DNA of 26,489 nt from Paramacrobiotus metropolitanus (taxonomy: Eukaryota; Tardigrada; Eutardigrada; Parachela; Macrobiotidae). The stretch's first letter is position 1. Each line of letters opens with the position of its first letter. The stretch is from the NCBI RefSeq assembly GCF_019649055.1, contig NW_026570623.1, positions 1 through 26,489 of the forward strand, written 5' to 3'. Under the pieces are notes generated by a model, which did not search any database, had not been told where the DNA came from, and was given only the letters and a program-made list of their open reading frames with translations. Positions 1 to 9,246 of the stretch are shown here, in pieces. The position numbers and the translations under genes were made by a program.

Positions 1-248
1 ACTTGTACGGCTACTCTGCCGCAGTAAGAACATCATGCGGAACTATAGCTGGTTGGCTATTTTGCCTCACACTGCCGGGTTCAGTAGCAAGTCGTTCTTT
101 TTAGATTTTGTGGCTCAGTAAAACTGATCATTCTTTCTAGCTTATCCTCTTCGTTCTCTAGATATTTCAAGTTAAGCAGTCAAGACAAGCTAGCTGTTCC
201 CTATTGGGATGTTCTTGTTATACATTATTTCTTTGGCCTGGGGTAAGA

Positions 249-388
249 CCTTATTTTCAAAAATCTGCTTTTACTCGTGTGTCTGTACTAGTACATATGC
301 TGGTTTTTCACAAGCTGTTGGAGAGGATTAGAGCCTAAGTTCGCGCATTCGGGGCCGCGTCGTACCGTCGAAGAACCGTTCTGCAGCA
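249..388 (+). promoter_or_regulatory. 5' flank of gene A with a motif shared with gene B
   Basis: CCTTATTTTCA occurs 140 bases before the ATG here and 113 bases before the gene B ATG (22644-22654). Looser similarity follows in both flanks (AAGCTGTTGGAGAGGATT versus GAGCTTATTGAACAGGATT). This suggests that the duplication included some promoter or 5' UTR. No TATA box or initiator is convincing. The rest of 1-248 shows nothing I can assign. Confidence 0.35.
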
Positions 389-3300
389 ATGTCTGAAAGC
401 TCGATTGGGTCTTCCGGCCCAGATAACCGTGGAGAAGCCGCTAGGGTTGCTGAGTGTCTGAAACAGGTGTTGTCCTGCGGCGACATGAGCGATGTTCAGT
501 TCGCGGTGGGACGTGAGTACGGTGCCGTGCGGATCTTTCCAGCTCACAGGTGCTTACCCTGCTGTTAACTTTTTCCTCCCCATCCACGGGTCTGTTCTAT
601 TTGATCCTTCGTTGTTGGGTTGTTGTGCAGAGTCATCATGGGTGCCCGTAGCGCTGTGTTTCACAACATGTTCTATGGACGTATGCCAGAGAATTGCACA
701 CTTCCCGTAGAGATTCCGGATATCCATCCGGACGCCTTCGATAATATGCTCAGGTCTGTATGTCACCGATTCCAGCAGGATCTTAATTTCTAAATACCGA
801 ATTCTATACTGATGTAGCTATATCTACGCGGACACCATAGACAGTCTCAACCTGGATAACGTGTTTCGAACTCTTATCTGCGCTGACAAGTGTGACCTTC
901 CACGGTTGGTTGACAAGTGCATCCGTTTCATCCTGGATCATCTGTCAGAAAACAAGGACAGCTGCTTCGTAATTCTGGACATGGTTGGTTTTCTCGGATA
1001 CCTGGCCCAGTTTATGTTGCATTTGGTTTATGATGCATTACGCTCCATTTTGCTGCCGGCAAATTTGTTGTGCTCTTAGGTGATTCGTTACAAATGTCCA
1101 GCGCCCAGTGTCATGAATGAATGTCTGCGCCTCATTGACCGATCAAAGGAAAGTGTCTGGCAGTCAACTCGTTTCTCTGACATCGGACTGGAGACGCTGG
1201 AGATTGTTCTAAAACGAGAGACACTGGATGTCGATGAAGCGACCATTTATTCTTCGGTTGAAAAGTAAGGACCACCGGCAATTCTCAAGAATACTCCCCT
1301 CCTCACTTGGAAGGGCACAGGCATTTTATAATGTTAATTACGCCGCCACACGTTGTTTGCAGGTGGGCTGCGAGCGCTTTCAATAAGAGGACCCTGGAGG
1401 CTTCTGCCATTAATCGGCGCGAAATGTTGGGCCCGGCGGTGTATCTCGTCCGATTCCCGGTCTTAACCGATGCGCAACTAATGAATGGTCCTGCTCAGGT
1501 ACTGACTTCTGAGCTTTTTGATAACCAAGCGCCCGACCGTTTGCCTCGTGTGAGAGTAAAGCCCAAGTTATACTTCCACCTGATGAGAAATGAAACTGAC
1601 GATCATGCGCTTTCATTTTCATTTAACATGTGGCATCATTTAAATGAAGGTGGAAACATGAAAATGATGCCGGAAACATGATGGCAAATGTTGCATGAAT
1701 ACATGACTACGCTTGACGCGCAGAGTATGAACTAACCGTCTCATGCCGCTAATCAAGTTGCTCGTATTATCCATTATATCCAGAATATTTTGCTCGATAT
1801 TTCTAAATTAAAAATTGCTTGAATGCGAAGTTTTTGTGAGTTGTAGGATTTTACCATTGCCTTTCGTAGTGGGAATGAGAAGAAAGTAAAATTAATAAAC
1901 GGCACACATAATGATTTAGGAAGAAAGAGCTGCAATAACCTATGGCAAAAGCATAAGATTTTCTGTACTTACAGTTAGTGCTTACTGTGAATATTATCAA
2001 GATTTCAGTAGAAAATTACTATGTAAAACCACAATAAATATGTTTGATTACTTAGATTGATTCTTATACGTTGTAAAACTTGATAGATAGCGGCGCACAG
2101 CAAAACATGCCCTATTTTCACCCCCGAGCCGTATTTGTTATTTCCCGGCTTGCCATACGTCTAATGTCGGCATGCCATAGTTGAGTAGCCCGCCCCGTGG
2201 GCGGCAGTACACAACCGTAACTTGGGCGGGTGCCTCTATCGCCGCCTGCCGCTACCGTGGGCGGTTGACAGCAACGACTACTCAGGGCGGTCGCCCTCTA
2301 CAGAAATGTATTCTTTTTACAAAACACTATATGCTTTGATATTAAATTTTGGTATCACAAAATACTGTAACAGTGGCCTATCTGGCTACTGTTCTAGTGG
2401 GGTGGCGATCAGCCTTTACCACGATTAAACGGCTGTTGGTGTGGTGGCACGGCCGGCAACGATGCTGGCCGAAGACGCTCTTACAGATGTAACGCAATTA
2501 CAGGTGGCTCCGATTGGGATGACACAGGTTCATCCCAAGCGGTCAAACACAACAACGTAACTCAAGGCATGTTTAATGACAAGGCGTTCAAGAAACGGAG
2601 CAAGGTGTTTACGGCAAGAGTTTCAGCAAGAGGAACAATCAAGTAGATGCAAGCTGTAGCAAGCTGAGCACAAGACTGAATTCTAGAAGTTCATGAGAAA
2701 GGAAACTAGCCGGTAAAGTGGACAAATTCATAACGCGATGGAATGATTCATCATAACTAGGCGGTCTTATCGTTCGTACAAATACTATCGCTACATCCCT
2801 CACGGTAGCGATGAGATATACCTGTCTCATCAAGACAACAAAACAAAAGAATAAGAAAACAGGAAAATAAAGCGTTAGGAATTAGTAAGTAGTACAACAC
2901 AATGGTCCGGGATGATCCTTAACTTACAGCGTGGTGGTCCCTCACGTTGAACTACCACGAGAATCCATCCGGCGATCGGAAGGATCCTACAGTCAGGTTC
3001 CGCTGGGAATGTCCGGGATTGGGAAGGGGTTCCTCACGGTATCCGGAAATTTTCCGCGTTCTTCCGGCGACGTGGGGAAATTTAATGTAGCTGTAGGTAT
3101 GTTTAGCATGTGCGGGTTGCTAAACATCGTGTGATAGAATGGAGAATTGCTAATATACTCCAGTGTAGAATTAATACCATCGACTGTAAGTTCGCGTTTA
3201 GCCGGTCTGGGCGATAATGTACTCGGAATCTCTGGATCTGTGTGACGTACAGCCACTGAAGCAAGCGTCTGTGAGGATTGTGCGGTTGCTTCATTGTCCA

Positions 3301-6300
3301 GTCTGCACTGTGTGGGGGCACATAATAATGTACTCGTACTGTCCGTATTAATATGCGCTAATTTTTCCAGTAACTGCATTCTGGCTTTTGTTTGCGGTGT
3401 AATATTCGTTTCGGAATCAATTGAGAAATTTGGCACGGTTGAAGTCGTAATATCGTTGACACAGTTTTTAATGTAAGGCGTATGAGGCTGAAACAATTTA
3501 GCTGTACCCAGATTTTGGCGTTGTTCCGTTAATATTCGTGAACATCGTGCTACGGAAGCATTCACACGATCAGCGTAAAATGTACTTTCAGTGATAGTGT
3601 AAAATACGGGAGGGATATACTCATGTCCATAAGGACCTCCCTTTTTATACTCGTTCAACCTTTTTGCCTTGTTGACTGTTCCAGAAGGAATTTCCCTTCC
3701 GCCATACCATCTGTTCTACAAACCCATCGTATTGTTTTTTGAACGTTGGCCTTAATATCGTCAGGGCAAATACGCGGTATAGTATGCTTGTCATCGCAGC
3801 TAAAATTCTTACATTCGCCATACGAATGGAAAAAATCACAACATTTCGGGCAAAATAATTTTCCGTTATTCAATCTGTAACTGTCGAAATCTATGTATTT
3901 CGGATGTACCTTTTTACTTACGTCGAAAGTTTTGCGATTGTAATATTTCGTGTGGTCACGCTTACGCAAATTACAGCGATATCGCAAAGAATAAGGTTCA
4001 GTGCTGCGCGCACTATCGGGCGTGTAGCTGCGGTACGGCTCACGGTAATATGTACGATCGTTCTCGGACGAGTGAGTGCGAATTTCCCGGTAATGTGAAC
4101 GGTGCTTTTCATTACTGTAAATACTTTCACGCGAGTAGGGACGGTGTTGTGAACGATACCGTCTGTTTGTGCACGGCCACGGTCTGCACTGGGCGACCGG
4201 CGCTCTTTGTAATATTCACTGCGTAAGTCAATTCGGCGCGGGCTGGATGACCGACGGTCATCTGAATCGCTGAAATCACAGTAATATTTGTGGCGGTGGC
4301 TGCGATAATGTTGTTCATTGTCGGAGGTTGAACTGGGACTGAATGCGCGGCCATTTTGGTGCGTACGCTCAGTGGTCGCACCTCTGCGCTGTGTATTTCC
4401 AAGCATCATGTTCTGTTCTGCGGCTCTCTTTAACTGGGCGTTGGTATCTGTAATTTTGCAGGCCGGTTGGGGAAGTAATGCAGGCTGGATAGCAGACGTT
4501 GTTGTTGGGCTGTCTGTACTTAATTTCGGCAGTGAAGATGCGTCGCGTTAGGTTATCTTTCCAGTTTCCAGCGTTATTATGTGGACTGTAATGTTAATAT
4601 ATCTGCTGAGATTCCACTGAACTGTTGGACCGAGGCCGGTAATGTTTTCTCTGAGCGCAGGCAGTCTGTTGTGACTGTGAGTCTGTGACAGCAGAAAGTT
4701 TTGGCGCGAACAAGACCAAGGCGGCACAGAGGCGCCGGGTAAACCACGTTAATGTAACGGCCAACGAGAGCACAAACAAATAATTTCAACCAGTGTTAAC
4801 AGTTAATGTAAGCGCACGTAATTTTAATATTCTTTTACAAAAATGATGGCATTAAAACATGTGTTAAAATTAACGTAACCTTCGCGGATGTAAAGCTTGT
4901 GCAAGAAGACAGCAAAATTTTCAAAATCAGTGTTAATATATGCGCACTTGATGTTTTAGATATTAAGACCGAATAAGACAAAATTCACCGGTTACAAATT
5001 GCACAGTCAAAACTCACGAAGGAACTTCCACTGGTTGGTGCGGGAAGTGGTGGTGTTGTGGAAATCACGAGTATAAGATGCAGGCGTCCAGGTGCTAGTG
5101 CTGGTTCGAATACAGGAGCGCCATGTAACAGTGGCCTATCTGGCTACTGTTCTAGTGGGGTGGCGATCAGCCTTTACCACGATTAAACGGCTGTTGGTGT
5201 GAAAGGTGGCACGGCCGGCAACGATGCTGGCCGAAGACGCTCTTACAGATGTAACGCAATTACACAGGTGGCTCCGATTGGGATGACACAGGTTCATCCC
5301 AAGCGGTCAAACACAACAACGTAACTCAAGGCATGTTTAATGACAAGGCGTTCAAGAAACGGAGCAAGGTTTACGGCAAGAGTTTCAGCAAGAGGAACAA
5401 TCAAGTAGATGCAAGCTGTAGCAAGCTGAGCACAAGACTGAATTCTAGAAGTTCATGAGAAAGGAAACTAGCCGGTAAAGTGGACAAATTCATAACGCGA
5501 TGGAATGATTCATCATAACTAGGCGGTCTTATCGTTCGTACAAATACTATCGCTACAATACTGTATGGTTATGCTTTTCTATCCTTAATTACATCAAAAA
5601 GAATTTCCTGAGTTCAGTCATTGCAGTTGCATAAAGACTTTGCCGTTCTAGACTCATTTCAGAGTTGCATTGTCTCAGCGAACATCTTCTTATACAATTA
5701 CAGCAATTTTCTTGCAAGAGTTCTTTGAAAAACCGTTGTAAACCTGACACATGATACATGACAGAATGAACACGACTATTTCGTCAATTTTCGTGATCAT
5801 TCAACGTCATTTTTGCATGATCGGCGTCAGGTATCAGTTTTCAGGAAGGTGTGTTTATACTTCAATGACAACGATTGACCACATTCCTTCATTCGAGCAT
5901 GAATGCGCATCAGTGAAATGACGCTAAATGATGATCATTTGGCTCGCTTGATGGAAGTATAACTTGGGCTTTAGTCGTGTAGTGCCGAACTGCCGATTCT
6001 CGTGAAGTAGTAGTTCTCAAGAAATTACCATTTACGGTACTTTGAACGGGATTTCGATATGTTTAGACTGGTTTATTGCTGCAACCGGAGCTGTGGGACA
6101 TTTTCCGCTACAAGCATGCCGACATTAAACCGGAGCTGCCGTTCTGTGCGGAGCCCCGGCGAAGTAAGTTTATTAGCGGTGATAGACGAATATTGAGGCA
6201 GTTCGCTTAGACGATGGTTTGGCAATTTCAGATGATCTGCGAGGTGTCGTTCACTTTACCGTTCCGGATATAAGGAAACTGGGGGAGATGTTTACACTGA

Positions 6301-6849
6301 GTGATCCCATAATCGTCAGGAAGCTGCCTTGGTGAGTCGCTGTAAGAGGGTTGAAACACACAAAGATGGCTGAATGAACATCGTGTCATAGGCGGATTAT
6401 GATTAAGAAGCACCTACAGAAAGGATGGGGCTACTTTGTGAAATGTGATGGTGATGTGAATTCCGACTCTTGGAAATGTCAAGCTGATACGGAACTTTTC
6501 TTGCTACCATGGAAATCGATGATGGCACCGATTACTAGATGTATGTACTCGTATAAACGCTATTGACATTTTTTAAAAAGAATACCTATTCGCAAAACTG
6601 CATTTTTAGACGCTTTAGCGGTATCCCATGTTCAGCAAAAAGGGAAATGCTTTTGGATTTTGGAATTTTTGCCTCATACGATTTGAGGTAAGATTTTTCA
6701 AGTGGCAGAATCGTACAGCACACGTTGTTACCGTAGTTTTTGTGGTCAAGGACTTACTGGACCCGTCGAAAGGATACGTTAACCCTAGTGACTTCTTGCT
6801 GAAACTCCAAGTCAAGCTGACGGCTGACCTTCCTGCCGGAATTGATTAA
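389..6849 (+). CDS. BTB-BACK-MATH protein, copy A (frameshifted near the 3' end)
   Basis: Ten exons: 389-549, 631-753, 818-983, 1080-1264, 1363-1498, 6067-6163, 6232-6331, 6392-6540, 6619-6687, 6751-6849; all introns are GT-AG. About 428 aa if the frame were intact. BTB is roughly residues 25-135 (MSDVQFAVG, FPAHRVIMGARS, then a YIYAD strand). BACK is roughly 150-255 (CLRLID, SVEKWAA, REMLG). A linker (NGPAQTGLLL, DIFRYK) is followed by a MATH domain from about residue 290 (FTVPDIRKL, LPWRI, GYFVKCD, DPSKGYVNPSDF). BTB-BACK proteins bind CUL3 and MATH domains hold substrate peptides, so a ubiquitin-ligase adaptor is inferred. Compared with copy B, exon 4 lacks about seven codons. Exon 9 lacks two bases near 6630, giving a TGA at 6684-6686 before the last MATH strands. 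The start ATG matches copy B's. It may be a decaying paralog or a consensus error. Exon structure is secure; functionality is not. Confidence 0.85.
1581..2365. other. Left part of the intronic TIR element, no gene
   Basis: Non-coding filler between the left TIR and the LTR element. AT-rich except for a GC-rich patch at about 2185-2310 with repeated CCGTGGGCGG strings. Nothing else could be assigned. Confidence 0.4.
2366..2795 (-). repeat. LTR, 3' copy in element orientation
   Basis: 430-base copy bounded by TG and CA. It differs from the other LTR by a few short indels, for example GTGTGGTGG here against GTGTGAAAGGTGG there. In element orientation it is preceded by the purine stretch GTGAGGGA. 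Confidence 0.85.
2796..2804 (-). promoter_or_regulatory. Short polypurine tract of the LTR element
   Basis: On the - strand, GTGAGGGA directly abuts the 3' LTR, where a plus-strand primer would be expected. It is short, so this rests mostly on position. Confidence 0.4.
2993..3658 (-). CDS. LTR element ORF2, unknown protein (about 220 aa)
   Basis: It overlaps the end of the Cys/His ORF in the -1 frame, next to a run of five A on the sense strand, and has no ATG start of its own (it opens at TTG). It could therefore be an extension of ORF1 by frameshift. It is polar, with Thr/Asn/Pro-rich tracts, and ends near IPDIPSGT. There is no reverse transcriptase, protease or integrase motif. It may be the distal part of Gag. 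Confidence 0.4.
   Translation of the reverse strand: MNEYKKGGPYGHEYIPPVFYTITESTFYADRVNASVARCSRILTEQRQNLGTAKLFQPHTPYIKNCVNDITTSTVPNFSIDSETNITPQTKARMQLLEKLAHINTDSTSTLLCAPTQCRLDNEATAQSSQTLASVAVRHTDPEIPSTLSPRPAKRELTVDGINSTLEYISNSPFYHTMFSNPHMLNIPTATLNFPTSPEERGKFPDTVRNPFPIPDIPSGT
3655..3987 (-). CDS. LTR element ORF1 3' part: Cys/His-rich Gag-like region
   Basis: Basic protein with a cluster FCPKCCDFFHSYGEC followed by SCDDKH, spacing that suggests zinc binding but not the standard retroviral CCHC knuckle. The same frame extends upstream through Arg/Tyr-rich sequence (HRSHYREIRTHSSEN), past the nominal start. It ends TRQKG, and the next ORF overlaps this end in the -1 frame. The family is not recognised. 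Confidence 0.45.
   Translation of the reverse strand: MRYRCNLRKRDHTKYYNRKTFDVSKKVHPKYIDFDSYRLNNGKLFCPKCCDFFHSYGECKNFSCDDKHTIPRICPDDIKANVQKTIRWVCRTDGMAEGKFLLEQSTRQKG
3918..4548 (-). CDS. LTR element ORF1 5' part: Arg/Ser-rich Gag-like region
   Basis: Open from just after a stop at about 4549. The first ATG pair is at 4409-4404. It is rich in Arg, Ser, Tyr and Asp with RS-like runs (DDRRSSSPRR, KERRSPSADRGR). Near 4165 the Arg-rich composition moves to another frame, which runs without a stop into the Cys/His ORF ending at 3655. One indel or a frameshift therefore separates the two parts. A nucleic-acid-binding Gag role is inferred from composition and place only. Confidence 0.45.
5100..5123 (-). 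promoter_or_regulatory. tRNA primer-binding site of the LTR element
   Basis: The + strand here ends GGTTCGAAT-ACAGGAGCG-CCA right at the LTR, which looks like the T-loop and 3' end of a tRNA including CCA. The - strand, the sense strand of the element, is therefore complementary to a tRNA 3' end over about 20 bases or more. The tRNA isotype could not be named. Confidence 0.65.
5124..5557 (-). repeat. LTR, 5' copy in element orientation
   Basis: 434-base copy of the LTR at 2366-2795. On the - strand it is followed directly by the primer-binding site. Confidence 0.85.
5558..6066 (+). other. Right part of the TIR element and end of intron 5
   Basis: No gene. It contains AT-rich sequence with several ATCATT/AATGAT-type short inverted motifs (5795-5935), the right TIR (5950-5973) and the splice acceptor TTTAG at 6062-6066. 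Confidence 0.4.
6688..6750 (+). other. Intron 9 of gene A: 63 bases, stop-free, possibly retained
   Basis: It begins GTAAGATTT and ends GTCAAG, so it looks like a GT-AG intron. It is a multiple of three with no stop in the downstream reading frame. Its position matches the 63-base segment of copy B, and about two thirds of bases agree, whereas the other introns of the two genes do not align. Skipping it joins FISFT-type sequence directly to DLLDPSKGY, as in MATH domains of the USP7 type. Keeping it would add 21 residues. Confidence 0.6.
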
Positions 6850-7355
6850 ACGATCCTTGAGCATGATAGATGTAATTTGACTAATACTCCCACTTTAATA
6901 TAAGTAAACGAGTACAAACATTATCTTGTTCTTTGTTCTCGCGCATTTAGGTATTGAATCAAAGAAGTTTTTCGCTAATCAATGTGCGGTGTTTTAGTAA
7001 TGATTTCGATTACCAGAAACTTTCGAAGCCGCCTAATTGGGTGCAATAAGCCTTAGTGCATTACAAAATATAGTTACATGTATATCTTAGTACAGAACAG
7101 CTGTAGATTTTTGAACCAAAATTAATTTTAATAAGATTTTGCAATAAGGCGCAGAATACTAATAGCACGAGTTTGGCACTGCAGAGTAGTATAACAGCAG
7201 CGACGGGAGTAAATCCCAGCTTGTCAGCGTGACACCAAAGCTAACTCAGCTAGCCAGCGAGCCTCTTACGTAGTAAATCAGAACAATTTGCGCAAGCACT
7301 CCACTGAGATTTTATTTCCAATACGGTTGAAGTTGTAACATTTGAAAGTCGTTTA
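6850..7355. other. Gene A 3' flank, no gene
   Basis: The first 50 bases (TGTAATTTGACTAAT and neighbours) match the gene B 3' UTR. The rest is AT-rich, with no poly(A) signal of AATAAA type and no repeat that I could match elsewhere. Confidence 0.4.
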
Positions 7356-7363
7356 AACATGGT

Positions 7364-7771
7364 CAGGGCCGTAGCGAGGGGGGGTGCGCACGCACGCACC
7401 CCTAACCTCGGCTAACTTCTGAATTTATTTTGCGCCCCAATCTGGCGCACGGGCGCGCGGGCACAAAATGGATTTTTTGAGGGCGCAGCGGGCGCCGAAA
7501 TGAGTGCGCCCGTGGCGCAAGGGCGGTGCCGCGTTAAATTTGTGGGAAATGCTTTGTAAATTTCGGAATCTTGCACACAGTTGACTTTGACCTGTACTGT
7601 CGGCTGTGCAACGGGGAGCAGGGCCATAGCGAGTCCAAGGGAAATGCGGGGCGCAAGGGGCGCAGACTCTTATTTATACGGGCGCAGTGGGCGCAGAACG
7701 AACTTAAAAAGGGCGCAACTGGCGCAGCCGATTTGCGCACCCCCCATCCTTCGGACCTCGCTACGGGCCTG
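7364..7771. mobile_element. hAT-type non-autonomous element 1 (408 bp)
   Basis: Flanked by a perfect 8-base duplication AACATGGT (7356-7363 and 7772-7779). Ends CAGGGCCGTAGCGAGG and, inverted, CAGGCCCGTAGCGAGG, one mismatch in 16. Eight-base target duplications with CAGGG-type ends are the hAT pattern. The interior is very GC-rich, with many GGGCGCA/GGCGCA strings and no transposase. Reading frames across it are incidental. Confidence 0.88.
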
Positions 7772-8149
7772 AACATGGTAAATACACGTTCCAGCAGCCG
7801 GGATCGGATCGTGTCTGATAATATGTTCAAAGAACAGAAGCCAAAAGTCGATTAGTGCCAAGGTGCCACCTGCTATGGAAGCCGAGAGCCGCGAAAAGCC
7901 TTCTACGTTGTGATAACCTCTGCCTTCTTTCTTCATCGCATCACTTACGTTAGACGTATCACTGGCTGCATTACTTCGTGTGGTGTCTGCTGCATCACTT
8001 TTAAATTTGTGAGCATTACTTCGTTCAATTAACTTCTTCGCTTCTTGCATTTTCTTTAGCTGTACTTCGCACGCTGTAATCATATGAGTATTAAGTAATA
8101 TTACAGGGAGTGGACGATGCCTTTTACGTGGTGGTGAGTCACCACGCAC
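7772..8149 (-). pseudogene. Unknown mobile-element ORF remnant (RLSASI family)
   Basis: The - strand frame has a Lys/Ser-rich middle (LKKMQEAKKLIERSNAHKF) and a tail containing VEGFSRLSASI and IDFWLLFFEHI. The hAT element landed at its very end: without the insertion the frame meets TAA straight after CIYHV. A related stretch (GEGFLRLSASI) lies on the + strand near 21177-21212. Its 5' end runs into the palindrome at 8096-8181. Function unknown. Confidence 0.4.
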
Positions 8150-8181
8150 GTAAAGGGTATCGCTGACTCCCTGTAATATTA
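8096..8181. repeat. 86-base near-perfect palindrome
   Basis: TAATATTACAGGGAGT at the left end returns inverted at the right end. The inner part (TTTACGTG...GGTGAGTCACC) also pairs, giving arms of about 40 bases with a few mismatches and almost no loop. It may be a fold-back element or the two fused ends of a TIR element. Confidence 0.75.
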
Positions 8182-8393
8182 TTAGAACGGCACAGTGCGT
8201 TTTTGCCCTCCTTATGCTTATTACTGGCAGTCTGTCGTATTAATACAAAGTCCGGTGTACAGCAAACGGCAGGAAAACTATCACTCAAGATTTATCTATA
8301 TTTGCTGATTTATCTATATATATCTCAAGATTTATCTATATTACAACCTATATTTGCCGCATAATAATGATTAACTTTATACGACTTTAGCGG

Positions 8394-8560
8394 CCTCGGT
8401 CATGGGAACAGCACCAGCATCGGCTAATTTAGATGAGATGCATGTTCTGTATCATTAGGCCGCCTATTTCTGCTGTCGGCTGAGGCTGTGGAATTAACAT
8501 ATGTTTATACATTTTATTATGATAGAAAAATTGTGACTGACACATTTTCTTGCGAAGTGT
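8394..8560 (+). pseudogene. Fragment of GTAPASANLDE-type mobile ORF, copy 1
   Basis: In frame it reads AASVMGTAPASANLDE, then a stop soon after (TAG at 8457). The DNA from GGGAACAGCACC to GTCGGCTGAGGCTGTG closely matches 10418-10498, and a weaker ATAGAAAAA-TTGTG stretch further on matches after 11295. It is the C-terminal tail of an unidentified protein also seen at 17395-17667. Confidence 0.5.
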
Positions 8561-9246
8561 CTCGGGGCAACGGTTTTCATTGGAACTGCAATACTTTTGA
8601 TTGGAAATTGATTGTTGCTTGGAAATGGAATTACAGTAGTAAAACGAAGTACCGGAAAATCACATTTAAGTAATTCATTGTTAAGATGTTTTTTTTTACC
8701 TTTCCTGGAATGTGAATGGCCCCTTGGGGGCCGGGGGTTTCTTCGGAACAAACTTTTTTCAGTTTCTAAATCATCAAAAATTAAATTTTTGAAAGGCAGT
8801 ATTTCAAATGGCATTATTACTTACAATTATTCTAAAATAATAGTGACGCGTATTATGAGCGTTGATTTAATTAGTACATACAGTATATCTATATGTACGT
8901 ACAAAGTACATACATCGTACCTACATACAAAGTACCAGTACTAGTACATACACCGCATGCCATTAATAGTTTAATACGGTACAAGCTGTACAGCACAGTG
9001 ATCTATGCCGAAATGTTCTCATGCCAAAGGGTCTTCATGCATGCCGAAGTGTCTTCATGCCGAAGTGCAAATTTGATAAATTTTTTGCAAAATTTCGTTT
9101 GACACCATAGTTAACGAGCACGGCCCATTTTTTAGTAGTCAGTAAAATTGTCTAGCGAAGACTAAATCGTTTACGGTACGATAAGCGGTGCACGAGAAAC
9201 AGACCATAAAACAAGCGGCGATTTTGTGCAGCTACGCGTGGTAACA
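8561..9246. other. Unassigned AT-rich DNA with a GTAC cluster
   Basis: No convincing gene. 8874-8991 contains ten GTAC sites in 118 bases. TCATGCCGAAGTGTCTTCATGC-type short repeats occur at 9020-9065. Confidence 0.4.

Larger units (their letters stand above)
2366..5557 (-). mobile_element. Non-autonomous LTR retroelement (no polymerase)
   Basis: Two near-identical direct repeats of about 430 bases (2366-2795 and 5124-5557) begin TGTAAC and end CTACA. ATAC flanks both sides (2362-2365 and 5558-5561), a 4-base target duplication. The 2.3 kb interior has a primer-binding site next to the 5124 repeat, so transcription runs on the - strand. The interior holds Gag-like ORFs but nothing like protease, reverse transcriptase, RNase H or integrase. 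It presumably moved with enzymes supplied in trans. The LTRs differ by only small indels, so insertion looks fairly recent. Confidence 0.88.
1557..5973. mobile_element. TIR DNA transposon in intron 5 of gene A, split by an LTR element
   Basis: TAAAGCCCAAGTTATACTTC at 1557-1576 is repeated in inverted orientation ending at 5973. Over 24 bases the two ends differ at one position. Without the nested LTR element the transposon is about 1.2 kb and intron 5 would be only about 150 bases. The ends read TA-AAGCCC and GGGCTT-TA, which would fit a TA target duplication of the Tc1/mariner kind, but no transposase is visible, so the family is open. Confidence 0.6.

Noticed and set aside
5098-5123. tRNA gene, because of the T-loop and CCA end
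   Set aside because: There is no D-arm, anticodon arm or 5' acceptor strand upstream, and genomic tRNA genes rarely encode CCA. Its place beside the LTR fits a primer-binding site.
7412-7855. Several ORFs on both strands across the GC-rich block
   Set aside because: They lie mostly inside the hAT element, where GC-rich repeats remove stop codons. They cross its ends without respecting them.
8096-8181. CRESS-virus or geminivirus replication origin (TAATATTAC at the palindrome ends)
   Set aside because: The nonamer lies at the base of the arms, not in a loop, and no Rep gene is present. AT-rich DNA gives this string by chance.
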